From positions 1-64,000 of the IMG/VR virus record IMGVR_UViG_3300028608_000011: a stretch of DNA of 64,000 bases, one strand, 5' to 3'. The position numbers and the translations under genes are program-made. Shown here one piece after another: positions 5,962 to 14,747 of the stretch (its first letter is position 1; the number at the start of each line of letters is the position of its first letter). The DNA comes from a virus. The notes below the pieces were generated by a model, which was not told the DNA's origin, did not search any database, and saw nothing but the letters and a program-made list of their open reading frames with translations.

Positions 5962-6578
5962 TGGCTGCTCGAATCACACCCCCACAGCTGACTGTCGGCC
6001 CGGGCGATCCAGGCTGGGATGCACCGGAAGAAGAGATGGCGCCGGACAGCGCGCACCCGGACAACTATCGGCCGATGGCCAGGCCTATTGAGGTGACCAA
6101 CCTGGCTTCGCTGAAGTGGGCTGACCGTGAGGCGTTCGACGCCATTGAGTTGATCTGCACCCAGCTGAAATACGACATGCTGCCGGAGGAGATCCAGCTG
6201 CACATCATCGAGTCCATGTCGGCGAGCACAAAGCGCGCACTGGTCTCGCAGATGGCTGGGCTGGATGCCTCGGTGCTGGTGACGTTCAAGCAGCAGCTGG
6301 CGCTGATCGACGCGGTGTGCGCGCGCGTGGTGAGCCCAGACGGTACGCCGAAGAACAACCACGGTCTGGACATCGGCGTGAAGGACGCGCTGAATATGTC
6401 CATGAAGGTGATCAGCATGCTGGTCAAGGATCTGCCGAAGGTCATCACCCTGGCGCGCGTGCAGCGGCTGGAGATGAGCCTGATGAAGGTTGTCGAGTCG
6501 CTGCCACGCGACAAACAGGACGAGGTGCTTCTGCTCCTCGAGGAAGAAGAACGCAAGGCCGTGAGGGAAGCGAAATGA
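5961..6578 (+). CDS. Packaging-operon protein, possible small terminase
   Basis: The 205-aa product is mostly helical with an acidic C-terminus (EEEERKAVREAK). No clear helix-turn-helix could be assigned, but the position just ahead of the large terminase, with only one gene between, is where a small terminase subunit is usually encoded. The start overlaps the HU-like gene (TGATG), and its own stop overlaps the next start (ATGA). The terminase role is positional inference only. Confidence 0.7.
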   Translation: MAARITPPQLTVGPGDPGWDAPEEEMAPDSAHPDNYRPMARPIEVTNLASLKWADREAFDAIELICTQLKYDMLPEEIQLHIIESMSASTKRALVSQMAGLDASVLVTFKQQLALIDAVCARVVSPDGTPKNNHGLDIGVKDALNMSMKVISMLVKDLPKVITLARVQRLEMSLMKVVESLPRDKQDEVLLLLEEEERKAVREAK

Positions 6579-7129
6579 AAAGCCTGCGGTGGAACCCTTT
6601 TGCGATGTGGTCTGATCACTGCGCTCTGGTTGAGCGTCTGGCAAAGCTGGAAGACCAGGTTGAGCGGCTGGAGAAGGCCGCGCTCGACCACGCCACCATT
6701 ACCAGCCACGAACTGTTCAAACTGAAGAACCCATGGTACGGCTCTACTGTCGAGAAACCACTGACTCCAGAGCAGGAAGATATTGTCAAAATCTTCATGG
6801 AAAACAGAAAGTTACCCGAAGAAATTCGACGTGGTTTTGCCTCTGGTGGGTACTTCAATCGGAAGGCGGAAGGTCGGTTCGGCGAGGTGCCGTCGGAGCA
6901 GGTGCGCGCGACTGATGCGCAGTACGACGGCACGCCTTACGCGGTGTGCAACACTCCCGATGGGGAGCTGCCAGACGTCAGCTTTGAGGATTTGCGAAAG
7001 GCCATAAGTGAGATCTCGGCGCCGCGGCCGTACCCGGGGCATTCCTTCCGCCACCCTCAGCTGGAGCTGCCTCGACGCGCTAACCTATCCGGCATCCGCG
7101 ATCCCCAGCCACCGCGCCGACCACAGTAA
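6575..7129 (+). CDS. Hypothetical protein, 184 aa
   Basis: Starts at ATG 6575, overlapping the previous stop. Residues 15-50 contain a short coiled coil (VERLAKLEDQVERLEKAALD), and the C-terminus is proline-rich and basic. The family is not recognised. Being coupled to its neighbours in the packaging operon suggests a DNA-packaging or head role, possibly as the second component of a small terminase complex. Confidence 0.7.
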   Translation: MKSLRWNPFAMWSDHCALVERLAKLEDQVERLEKAALDHATITSHELFKLKNPWYGSTVEKPLTPEQEDIVKIFMENRKLPEEIRRGFASGGYFNRKAEGRFGEVPSEQVRATDAQYDGTPYAVCNTPDGELPDVSFEDLRKAISEISAPRPYPGHSFRHPQLELPRRANLSGIRDPQPPRRPQ

Positions 7130-7139
7130 GGAGCAACAC

Positions 7140-8924
7140 TTGAGCAACCATGGATCGGTAGCAGAACGGTTCCGCATGGCCCTCAGCCGCGAAGAGGGCA
7201 TGAAGGAACTGGATCAGACCATCTTGAAGTACGGGTATGTCGAGGGAGAGCCTTTCTCCTTCGACGACCACGAATTCCAGATCGAGATCGTGCGCGATAC
7301 TTCGCAGCGCATCGACGTGCGCAAGTGCTCGCAGGTCGGGCTGACCGAGATGATGGTGCAGAAGACCCTGGCGATCCTCGCGGTGATGAAGAACATCCGG
7401 GTGATGTTCAGCCAGCCGACCAAGGAGATGGCCGGCAAGTTCTCCAAAGACCGGATCGATGGCGCGGTGGAGCAGAGCGAGTTCTACTCGGGGCTGGTGA
7501 AGGCCGGCTCCGACGCCGCGGGCATGAAAAAGATCGGCCGCAATTTCCTCTACATCATCGGCACCTACGGCGCCAACTCGGCGATTTCCGTACCGGCCGA
7601 GATGATCATCTCCGACGAAACCGACTTCTCCAACGAGGTAGTCCTCGGCAAGCTGAACTCCCGTATCCGTCACGCCAAGACCGTCGATGAGCAGGGCAAC
7701 CGAGGCTACCGCTACCGGTTCTCGACACCGACAGTGGACGGCTTCGGTATCGACGTGGGCTTCCAGGCCGGCGATCAGCGCTACTACATGTGCAAGTGCG
7801 AGCACTGCGAGACTTGGGTCAACCCAACCTTCCTAGAGGACATGATCCTGCCCGGCTGGGACAAGTCGCTGCTGGAGTTCGGCCGGGACAATCTCGACGA
7901 TGAGCGAATTGACATCCAGTCGGCATGGATGCGCTGCCCATCCTGTCACAAGGATCTGTGGCCATCGCTGGTGAACCCGGCGCGGCGCCAGTGGGTGGCG
8001 AAGAAGCCTGACAACTGGAACCACAGCTACCAGGTCAACCCGTGGGACGTGCCCAAGTACAACACGCCGCCGAACATCTTCGCGCAGTTCGAGGCCTACC
8101 CGCTCAAGTCCGACTTCTTCAACTTCGTACTGGGGCTGCCGTTCTCCGACGCCGAGAACAGCTTCATCGTCACCAACGAGCACCGGGCCAAGACCTGTGA
8201 CGTTGACCTGTGGATCTTCAACCAGTGCATCATCCCGTGCGGCACCGTCGGCGGGATGGACGTCGGCAAGATCCTGCACTTTGTGGTGAAGGTGAAAGTG
8301 CCTGGCGGTTGGCATGTGGTGTGGATGGAGAAGATCGCCAACACCAAGAGCGACCCGGCCTTCGAAAAGGTGCTTGAGCGCTACGACTTTTTCAACATGC
8401 GCAAGCTGTGCATCGACGCCGGCCCCGACATCACGCTGGTGAACATGCTGGTGATGGCGCGCAGCGGCATTCAGGCCGTGGTCTACGTCAGCAACCTGCA
8501 AGGCTTCCTGCCCATCGTCGAGAAGACCGAGGGCGAGGTGATCAACGCTGACCGGACGAAGACCCTGACCCTGCTGCTGAACCAGCACAACTCCGGGGAA
8601 TGCCACTACCCGCACCGGGATGACTTGAAGATCGAGCTGTTCAAGCACCTGGAGACCACCAAGAAAGTGCGCGAGCGCGGGATTGACGGCAACATCACCG
8701 AGAAATTCATCAAGACCGACAAGCAGGATCACTGGGTGCACGCGCTGAACTACGCGAACATCGCGGCGATCGCCTGCGAGCAGTTCGAGGATCACAGCGT
8801 GGTCGGCGTGCTGCCAGGCACTGCTGCGGTGCGGATGGGCAGCGCGGTGAAGGAAAAGACTGAGCATGTCGAGCCAAGCCCTATTCTTGTCGGGATGTTC
8901 GGGTTTGCTGGTAGACGCAGATAA
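7140..8924 (+). CDS. terL: Terminase large subunit, GpA family
   Basis: This 594-aa protein packages DNA into the prohead. A TTG start at 7140 is chosen because AAGGAG lies six bases upstream. Features of the lambda gpA family are visible: a degenerate Walker A region near residue 62 (CSQVGLTEM), Walker B SDETDFS near 157, two C-x2-C pairs (CEHC near 219 and CPSC near 266), and a C-terminal nuclease domain beginning around GGMDVGK (about 370). Length is typical. An 11-bp hairpin overlaps the stop codon. Confidence 0.93.
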   Translation: MSNHGSVAERFRMALSREEGMKELDQTILKYGYVEGEPFSFDDHEFQIEIVRDTSQRIDVRKCSQVGLTEMMVQKTLAILAVMKNIRVMFSQPTKEMAGKFSKDRIDGAVEQSEFYSGLVKAGSDAAGMKKIGRNFLYIIGTYGANSAISVPAEMIISDETDFSNEVVLGKLNSRIRHAKTVDEQGNRGYRYRFSTPTVDGFGIDVGFQAGDQRYYMCKCEHCETWVNPTFLEDMILPGWDKSLLEFGRDNLDDERIDIQSAWMRCPSCHKDLWPSLVNPARRQWVAKKPDNWNHSYQVNPWDVPKYNTPPNIFAQFEAYPLKSDFFNFVLGLPFSDAENSFIVTNEHRAKTCDVDLWIFNQCIIPCGTVGGMDVGKILHFVVKVKVPGGWHVVWMEKIANTKSDPAFEKVLERYDFFNMRKLCIDAGPDITLVNMLVMARSGIQAVVYVSNLQGFLPIVEKTEGEVINADRTKTLTLLLNQHNSGECHYPHRDDLKIELFKHLETTKKVRERGIDGNITEKFIKTDKQDHWVHALNYANIAAIACEQFEDHSVVGVLPGTAAVRMGSAVKEKTEHVEPSPILVGMFGFAGRRR

Positions 8925-8945
8925 CCCGCTGTTTAGCGGGTTATC
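8920..8945 (+). terminator. Strong hairpin overlapping terL stop codon
   Basis: GATAACCCGCT (8920-8930) and AGCGGGTTATC (8935-8945) pair perfectly over 11 bp with a GTTT loop. No T-run follows. It may attenuate transcription or protect the terminase mRNA. The remaining bases up to 9048 contain only a weak TTGTAA/CTAAAC hexamer pair and the portal ribosome site. Confidence 0.7.
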
Positions 8946-9048
8946 CCACAGCCCTTAAAGTAGATTCTCAAGGGCCGTGCAAAGAACCCTTGTAATTCAG
9001 GCCATTGGCCAACTAAACTCGCGCCATCTCTAGGGAAGACGATACGGC

Positions 9049-10512
9049 ATGGCTACCAAGCAGACACCGGGAAGCAAAGGATCGAGGTACGCCGCGACGG
9101 GTGCCGACGTTATCTTGCCGACCCGGAATCTCGCTGGTGCCGCCCGCGCCAAACGCCCCGGCTCCGAGCTGAAAAAGGGCGACTCCATCCAGAACACGTT
9201 GAAGACGTTCAACCAGAACGCGATCAACAACATCAGCTCCCGCACCGACGTCAACGAAATCATCCGCTTGCTCATCCGTGAAGACGGCATGTTCAGCTCG
9301 GCGGCGAACTCGATGGCGGCGATCTCCGTGGGTGCCGGTTACCGACTTGCCGGCTATGACGCCACGGGCATGATGTCCACGGAAGTCATGGGCGTGGCCT
9401 ACACGATCATGGATCGATTCTCGACACTGCATGACTACAGCAAGGGCTACAACGACAAGCCAGGAATGCAATCGCTGTTGTCGAGTATTCAAATGGACGT
9501 CGTCACAACAGGGGGTTGTGGCCTTGAGCTGGTGCTGGACAAGGAGTTCGGCGCGGAGCGTCTGGTGCCCATCGGGTACGGGACGGTGCAGTGGGAGGCG
9601 GATGGCCAGGGAGGGCGCTACCCAACTCAGGACGGCGGCGACATCAAGCTGAACATCCCGACGGTGTTCGTCGCCGAGCACAACCGCAATCCCGACGAGG
9701 CCTACTCGGTCAGCTTGCTGCGCCCGGGCCTGTCGCAGGTCATCAACTTCAACGGATTCATCGAAGACATGCACCGGGCGCTGAACCGCACCGGGCACAG
9801 CCGACTGATCGCGACCATCATCAGCGAAAAAATCAGCAAGGCGGCGGATGAGAAGACCCGCAACGACCCGAAGAAAATGGGCGCGTTGTTCGACCAGGTG
9901 CGGCAGGAAGTGATGGATGCGCTGGCAGGTCTTGAGCCGGAAGATTCGGTGGTGACCTACGACAGCGTCGTATACGACGTGAAGGACACCGGCGGCAACA
10001 AGGCCGACTACAGCTCGATGCTGACCACCCTCGGCAACATGCTCGGCGCATCGCTGAAGACCCCGGCCTCGGTATCGGGGCTTCGCGCATCGGGCGGCCA
10101 AGGCCTGTCGAACGCCGAGACCTTGATCTACCTGCAGGTCGTGCAGGGCACCCGCCCGCCGGCTGAAGAGGTGATGTCCCGGGCGCTGACTCTCGCCTGC
10201 CGACTCCAAGGGATTGACGGCTACGTCGCGTTCGAATTCAACCCGATCAACCTGCGTCCAGACATTGAGCTGGAAGCCTATCTTGGCACCCGCCAGAAGC
10301 GCGTGCTGGAACTGCTGAGCTGGGGTGTGATCAACGAGGCCCACGCATGCTGGGAACTCGGGATCCGCCCGCAAGGCCTTAAAGCGCTGCTGGCTGGCAC
10401 GCAGTTCTATACCAAGAGCGGCTCCGACGCGACCGCAACCGATCGCACATCTTCCACCGGCGCGGCACTGGCGCCAGACACCCCGGCTCAGACCGGCGGT
10501 GCAGATCAATAA
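9049..10512 (+). CDS. Portal protein
   Basis: The 487-aa protein follows the large terminase and precedes the protease, the standard place of the portal. Its sequence has the helical, lambda/SPP1-type portal look, with a central stem-like region and a disordered Ser/Thr/Ala-rich C-terminus (about residues 460-487). The portal forms the dodecameric ring through which DNA enters. A GGGAAG site lies upstream of ATG 9049. The assignment rests on order, length and overall character. Confidence 0.88.
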   Translation: MATKQTPGSKGSRYAATGADVILPTRNLAGAARAKRPGSELKKGDSIQNTLKTFNQNAINNISSRTDVNEIIRLLIREDGMFSSAANSMAAISVGAGYRLAGYDATGMMSTEVMGVAYTIMDRFSTLHDYSKGYNDKPGMQSLLSSIQMDVVTTGGCGLELVLDKEFGAERLVPIGYGTVQWEADGQGGRYPTQDGGDIKLNIPTVFVAEHNRNPDEAYSVSLLRPGLSQVINFNGFIEDMHRALNRTGHSRLIATIISEKISKAADEKTRNDPKKMGALFDQVRQEVMDALAGLEPEDSVVTYDSVVYDVKDTGGNKADYSSMLTTLGNMLGASLKTPASVSGLRASGGQGLSNAETLIYLQVVQGTRPPAEEVMSRALTLACRLQGIDGYVAFEFNPINLRPDIELEAYLGTRQKRVLELLSWGVINEAHACWELGIRPQGLKALLAGTQFYTKSGSDATATDRTSSTGAALAPDTPAQTGGADQ

Positions 10513-10522
10513 GGGGCCTGGC

Positions 10523-12001
10523 ATGACCGTTGAAATTTGGCTGGGCACTGAGAAGGCCTTCAACAAGTTCAGCAGCTTCGAGCTGAAGTACACCTTCGAC
10601 AAGGAGGCCTACTCCAGCTACCCGTATGACGATGATCCTGAAGAGATCTGCCCAGTATTTGGTGTAGATATCACCCGCAAGGGCTTGTATCTTCTGGAAA
10701 AAGTAGGTGAAACTCCGGTACTGAAAATTCATGGTTCGCTGGTGCCGTCGTACCGCCGCTACCACCGCTGGTTCCCGGGCGAGGTCACCAGCTACGAGGC
10801 GATCAACGACGCTCTGGCGATCCTTTCGGAAGGCGGCTACACCGACGTCGTGCTGGATCACAACAGCGGCGGTGGCGCGGTCAGCGGGCTGAACACCGTG
10901 ACCGAGTACATGGATCGGCTGCAGGGCGAAGGGATGAACTTCCGAGCGCACACCGACAGTGCATCGTTCTCGGCTAGCTACTGGATCATGTCCAGCGCCA
11001 ACCAGGTCACTGCCAGCAAGATGGCTGAAGTGGGCTCGATCGGCGTGATCGCCGTGGTGCGCACCTACGCCAACACCGAAGAAAACTTCGGCGTCAAATT
11101 CACCGTCCTCAAGGAGGGTGAGTTCAAGGCGGTTGGCAACCCGTATGAAGAGCTGAGTGAAGCCGACAAGAAGTACCTGCAGGACAACCTGAAGGAGACC
11201 AATGCGTTCTTCCTCAACCACATTTCCGTTCAGCGCGCCCTGAGTCTCGACGACTACAAGGACTGGGCTGACGGTAAAACCTTTTTCGCAGCGAAAGCCG
11301 TGAAAAATGGGCTGGTCGACAGGATTACTACTCTGAACGACCTGATCGACCGCGGCGCGTCCGCACAAACCACTGGCGATAGAAGGAAATTCGAGATGAA
11401 GATCTCCGAAGCAAAACTCGCTCAGATTGAAGCGGGCGCGGCTCCAAAAGACGTGCTCACCAAAGCTGAGTTGGTGCAGTACGAAAAGGACATGGCTGTG
11501 CTGCAGGAGGCTGCCGACAAGGAAGCTGCTGCGCAGAAGGAACTGGACGACGCTGAAGCTGAGCGCCTGGCCAAAGAAGCCAAGGAAAAAGGCACCGGCG
11601 TGCAAGACGAACCAGTAGAGACTGCTGGCTTCGACGCCAAGGCGCTGTCCAACGCTCTGAAAGAAAACGGCAAGCTGGAAGGCAAGGTTGAAGACCTGAC
11701 CGACCGCCTGGCCAAGGCTGAAACCGCGCTGACTGAAGCCAAGAACCAGACCGGCAGTTTGCTGGTGGTGGCGCAGCACGCGATCAAGAAACTGCAGGTG
11801 GCCACTGGCAGCCCGCAGGTTGAAAAGGCCAGCGCCGGTGAAATCCTGGAGCAGTTCAACGAACTGCAGACCAAGATGGCCAGCCTGTTCAAAACGGATC
11901 GGCAGTCTTCCGCAGAACCTGTGGAAGAACCGAAAACTGAGTTGTCCGCGGACTTCCGCAGCAAGGTCACTCAACTCAACGCCAGCAAACAGAAACGCTA
12001 A
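10523..12001 (+). CDS. Prohead protease (S49/SppA-like) fused to scaffold
   Basis: The 492-aa protein is a lambda gpC-type fusion. Residues about 60-275 form an S49 serine-protease domain: the nucleophile region SASFSASYW near 150 and the following GSIGVIAV are typical. Residues about 292-492 are charged, helical and Glu/Lys-rich, like a scaffold. The start at ATG 10523 has AAGGGG upstream; a GTG at 10499 is less likely. The protease would process prohead proteins and remove scaffold. An internal start at 11396 can make the scaffold alone. Confidence 0.9.
   Translation: MTVEIWLGTEKAFNKFSSFELKYTFDKEAYSSYPYDDDPEEICPVFGVDITRKGLYLLEKVGETPVLKIHGSLVPSYRRYHRWFPGEVTSYEAINDALAILSEGGYTDVVLDHNSGGGAVSGLNTVTEYMDRLQGEGMNFRAHTDSASFSASYWIMSSANQVTASKMAEVGSIGVIAVVRTYANTEENFGVKFTVLKEGEFKAVGNPYEELSEADKKYLQDNLKETNAFFLNHISVQRALSLDDYKDWADGKTFFAAKAVKNGLVDRITTLNDLIDRGASAQTTGDRRKFEMKISEAKLAQIEAGAAPKDVLTKAELVQYEKDMAVLQEAADKEAAAQKELDDAEAERLAKEAKEKGTGVQDEPVETAGFDAKALSNALKENGKLEGKVEDLTDRLAKAETALTEAKNQTGSLLVVAQHAIKKLQVATGSPQVEKASAGEILEQFNELQTKMASLFKTDRQSSAEPVEEPKTELSADFRSKVTQLNASKQKR
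11396..12001 (+). CDS. Scaffold protein from internal in-frame start
   Basis: Within the protease gene an in-frame ATG at 11396 is preceded by AAGGA at a near-ideal distance (eight bases). Translation from it gives a 201-aa protein equal to the C-terminal scaffold part of the fusion, rich in Glu, Lys and Ala with coiled-coil character. This reproduces the lambda C/Nu3 arrangement, in which an internal start yields the assembly scaffold. The ribosome site is seen directly; use in vivo is inferred. Confidence 0.7.
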   Translation: MKISEAKLAQIEAGAAPKDVLTKAELVQYEKDMAVLQEAADKEAAAQKELDDAEAERLAKEAKEKGTGVQDEPVETAGFDAKALSNALKENGKLEGKVEDLTDRLAKAETALTEAKNQTGSLLVVAQHAIKKLQVATGSPQVEKASAGEILEQFNELQTKMASLFKTDRQSSAEPVEEPKTELSADFRSKVTQLNASKQKR

Positions 12002-12013
12002 GGGGAAGCCATC

Positions 12014-12469
12014 ATGGTCGACTTCGTATACGCAGAATTGACTCAGTCCCCAGAGCGACTGAACGTCATCACCACCAAACTCGGCACTGCTGCTGGTCAG
12101 CTGTACACCGACAAGGACATCAACAAAGCCGTGAAGATGGGCGCGGTGTCGAACTACTCGCTCTGCGCCGATGGCGATGAGCTGGAAGGCTTCATCGACA
12201 ACATCGACGGCGGCCCTACTGCGGGTGGCTTCATCGTTGGCGGTGTTAAGCGCGGCGGTTCCGGCCTGCGTGTTCGTGCTACCGTGGCCGCCGGCGTGGC
12301 GACCCCGCTGGTCGTCAAGGATCAGGTTGTGGCTGGCGCTCAGCTGCCCCTCGGCACCAAGGGCCTGGCCCAGGTGAAGAAAGGCACCCCGGAGCTGTAC
12401 AAGTACCAGGTCATCCGCCTGTACGGTAACGGCTCGGCCGGCACCGACGTTCTCCTGGAACGAATCTAA
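12014..12469 (+). CDS. Head decoration protein
   Basis: A 151-aa protein directly between the protease/scaffold gene and the major capsid gene, where decoration (head-stabilising) proteins are usually found. It is glycine- and valine-rich with predicted beta strands (residues 60-150) and no signal peptide. It would bind the expanded capsid surface to stabilise it. The stop codon lies inside a hairpin (12464-12488) that may set the ratio to the capsid gene. Confidence 0.75.
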   Translation: MVDFVYAELTQSPERLNVITTKLGTAAGQLYTDKDINKAVKMGAVSNYSLCADGDELEGFIDNIDGGPTAGGFIVGGVKRGGSGLRVRATVAAGVATPLVVKDQVVAGAQLPLGTKGLAQVKKGTPELYKYQVIRLYGNGSAGTDVLLERI

Positions 12470-12488
12470 GGCTAAACGCCTTAGATTT
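12464..12488 (+). terminator. Hairpin between decoration and capsid genes
   Basis: AATCTAAGGC / GCCTTAGATT form a perfect 10-bp stem with a TAAAC loop overlapping the stop of the decoration gene. No T-run follows. Likely roles are mRNA stabilisation or partial termination. Confidence 0.6.
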
Positions 12489-12514
12489 CAGCCTCTTATC
12501 AAGGAATCGATAGC

Positions 12515-13693
12515 ATGAAATGCGAATTGAAATATGTAGCGAACGTCAACGGCCAGCAAGTCCAGAAGACCCTGGAGGCCGACGTCGAGCTGTACAAACA
12601 AGCCGCGGCCCAAGGCATGGATCTGCGCCAGTACATTCGTACTCGCGCTGCTGACTTCGACGTCACCATGGGTGACCCGATTGACCAGATGATGACCAAC
12701 GCCGGCATGATGGACGGCGAGAGCCGCACCGGCCCGGCGTTGACCATGGCTCAACTGGCGGGTATGACCCAGGCTGAAGGTTTCCGCCGTCCTGACGGCT
12801 CCGACGGCTCCCTCGGTGCGCGTCTGCTGTACCCTCAGCTGATCCTGGAAACCATGAACGCCAACGTCCTGCGCGACGACGGCTCGGACTTCCTGTCGAT
12901 CTGGGAAGGCATCATTGCTACCAGCCGTAACATCAACGGCCAGATGGCTCAGCAGCCAATCATCGATACTTCGGCGCCGGAAGGCAGCCGTAGCGGTCGT
13001 ATCGCTCAGCTGGCTGAACCGGAAACCATGGTTTCCATCACCACTGGCCAGCGTTCGTACAAAATCCCGACCAACTCGATCGGTCTGCTGATTGCGAACG
13101 ACGCGATGGCTGCAACCACCATCGACATCGTCCGTATCGTCATGGAAGCGCAGTCGCGCGGTGACAAGATCCGCCGTGTCGGCGAGCAGTTCAAGTCCAT
13201 GGTTCTGGGTGATGCTGACCTGGGTATGGAAGCACTGCAGATCCTCAAAGCTGGCGACTTCGACTCTGCCATCACCACTGACGGCGTGATCACCAAGAAG
13301 GCCTACATCAAGTGGCTGTTCGAGAACCAGTCGACCGCCAACATCACCCGTGTCTTCACCGACATCGACTCGGCGCTGGCAGTTGACGACGGCCTGGCGC
13401 CGAAGCACACCGGCACCGACAACTCGAAGATCGGCACTCCGTGGGGCGGCATGAATCTGGGTCTGACCCAGCCGCTGGTGACCCCGGTCAAAGCGGACGT
13501 TTTCGGCGCCGGTCTGCTGGTCGGCCTTGACCCACGCTACGCAATCCAGCGTTTCGTGAACATCTCGGCTGCTTACGACGCCATCGAAAACTTCGTGATG
13601 CGCAAAGCCACTGGCTTCCGCGTCGACTATGGCGAAATGGCAACTCGTCTGCACGACGAAGCCTGGTCGGTGCTGAGCCTGGAAGCGGCTTAA
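12515..13693 (+). CDS. Major capsid protein
   Basis: The 392-aa protein is placed after the decoration gene and before the connector genes and is followed by a strong terminator, all standard for a major capsid gene. The sequence has the look of an HK97-fold capsid protein: an N-terminal charged arm, a central alpha/beta region (residues 120-330) and a C-terminal segment with FVMRKATGFRVDYGE. Codons are strongly biased toward C/G-ending forms, as expected for a highly expressed gene. An AAGGA site lies ten bases before the ATG. Confidence 0.9.
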   Translation: MKCELKYVANVNGQQVQKTLEADVELYKQAAAQGMDLRQYIRTRAADFDVTMGDPIDQMMTNAGMMDGESRTGPALTMAQLAGMTQAEGFRRPDGSDGSLGARLLYPQLILETMNANVLRDDGSDFLSIWEGIIATSRNINGQMAQQPIIDTSAPEGSRSGRIAQLAEPETMVSITTGQRSYKIPTNSIGLLIANDAMAATTIDIVRIVMEAQSRGDKIRRVGEQFKSMVLGDADLGMEALQILKAGDFDSAITTDGVITKKAYIKWLFENQSTANITRVFTDIDSALAVDDGLAPKHTGTDNSKIGTPWGGMNLGLTQPLVTPVKADVFGAGLLVGLDPRYAIQRFVNISAAYDAIENFVMRKATGFRVDYGEMATRLHDEAWSVLSLEAA

Positions 13694-13702
13694 GCATCAA
13701 CT

Positions 13703-13735
13703 GAAAGGCCGCTCCGGCGGCCTTTCTTCCCTTTG
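13703..13735 (+). terminator. Rho-independent terminator after capsid gene
   Basis: A 10-bp perfect stem (GAAAGGCCGC / GCGGCCTTTC) with a TCCG tetraloop is followed by TTCCCTTT. The imperfect T-run suggests partial termination, which would lower expression of the downstream connector genes. Confidence 0.85.
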
Positions 13736-13758
13736 AACGCAGCTGGAGATTGACGATC

Positions 13759-14256
13759 ATGGCACTGAAAAAAGGCGACAACGAAAAAGAACCTACCGCT
13801 GAAGAGCTGGAAGCACAGCGCGTAGCCGACGCCAAAGCGGAAGAAGACCGCCTGGCACAAGAAAAACTCGACCAGAAAAACCGTGAAGACGAAGCCGCGC
13901 GCGTCGAAGAAGAGCGCTTGGCCAGAATCGAAGCGGACAAAAAACTGGAAGAAGAAAAGGCTCAGACCGAGCGCGACGAAAAGGAACAAGCCCGCTTGGC
14001 TCTTGAAAAAGAAGAGTCGGACAAGCGCGCTGAATCCGAGCGTCAGCGCCTGGCTCAAGAAGCTGAAGTTGCTCGTGCGGCCGGCAAGCGCCCACTGGAA
14101 AAAACCCTGGTTCTGGTTGAAAGCCTGACCTTCTCTGATCTGCGCCAGCCGTCTACCGGCACCTGGATCAAGGGCAAAGGCGAAGAGCACCTGCTGAATG
14201 ACGGCTGGCTGCAAAACCAGGTCAACTCCAAGCTGCTGAAAATCATCTCGGAGTAA
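13759..14256 (+). CDS. Coiled-coil head/neck protein, 165 aa
   Basis: Residues 1-115 form an almost continuous charged coiled coil (Glu, Lys, Ala, Arg repeats). The last 50 residues form a small folded domain with a STGTWIKGKGEEHLL stretch. The ATG at 13759 is chosen because GGAG lies ten bases upstream; a TTG at 13750 is too close. Its place after the capsid gene suggests a head-fibre or head-completion protein, but the family is not recognised. Confidence 0.75.
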   Translation: MALKKGDNEKEPTAEELEAQRVADAKAEEDRLAQEKLDQKNREDEAARVEEERLARIEADKKLEEEKAQTERDEKEQARLALEKEESDKRAESERQRLAQEAEVARAAGKRPLEKTLVLVESLTFSDLRQPSTGTWIKGKGEEHLLNDGWLQNQVNSKLLKIISE

Positions 14257-14261
14257 CACCA

Positions 14262-14747
14262 ATGCCCTACTTCGACCTGACCACCACCGTGCAGATCCTA
14301 GCAGTGCTGACCGTGGATGACACGGACATCGACGCTGAGAAGCTCGAAGCGCAGGGGTTGGAAGACGACCTCGGCGCGGCGCTGGACAAGGCTCTGCCCG
14401 GTGAGTGGGAAGGTATCGCCGATGAAACAGGGGTAAAGTTCACGGCGGCCCGTAAGCGCAAGCTCAAGCTTATGGCGAAGTATTTCTGCGCTGGAGTCGT
14501 GGCCAGGATGGCTCAGGTGTTCATCCTCAAGAAGGACACCGACGGCTCCAACGAGGGGCAGCGCAGCGACAAGGACGGCTGGCTTTGGATGTCAGATCGT
14601 CTGCTGGAAACGGCGGACGGCCACCTGACTGACTTGCTCGAGGATCTGCAATTGGTTCCAGAAGCGTCTATGCCGTTTACCGTGTTCTCGCGGGTCATCC
14701 CAACTCGTGATCCGATCACTACCCCGCGCGCTGAGACTACAGGATGA
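14262..14747 (+). CDS. Probable head-tail connector protein
   Basis: A 161-aa acidic, helical protein in the connector position. It contains a Lys/Arg-rich helix near residues 62-75 (AARKRKLKLMAKYF), common in adaptor proteins that contact the portal. Four bases of its end overlap the next gene (ATGA), coupling them. Assignment is by position and character, not by a recognised domain. Confidence 0.7.
   Translation: MPYFDLTTTVQILAVLTVDDTDIDAEKLEAQGLEDDLGAALDKALPGEWEGIADETGVKFTAARKRKLKLMAKYFCAGVVARMAQVFILKKDTDGSNEGQRSDKDGWLWMSDRLLETADGHLTDLLEDLQLVPEASMPFTVFSRVIPTRDPITTPRAETTG

Noticed and set aside
8946-9048. Promoter between terL and portal (TTGTAA / CTAAAC)
   Set aside because: The -10 matches poorly and the hairpin at 8920-8945 lacks a T-run, so read-through from the terminase gene is an adequate explanation.
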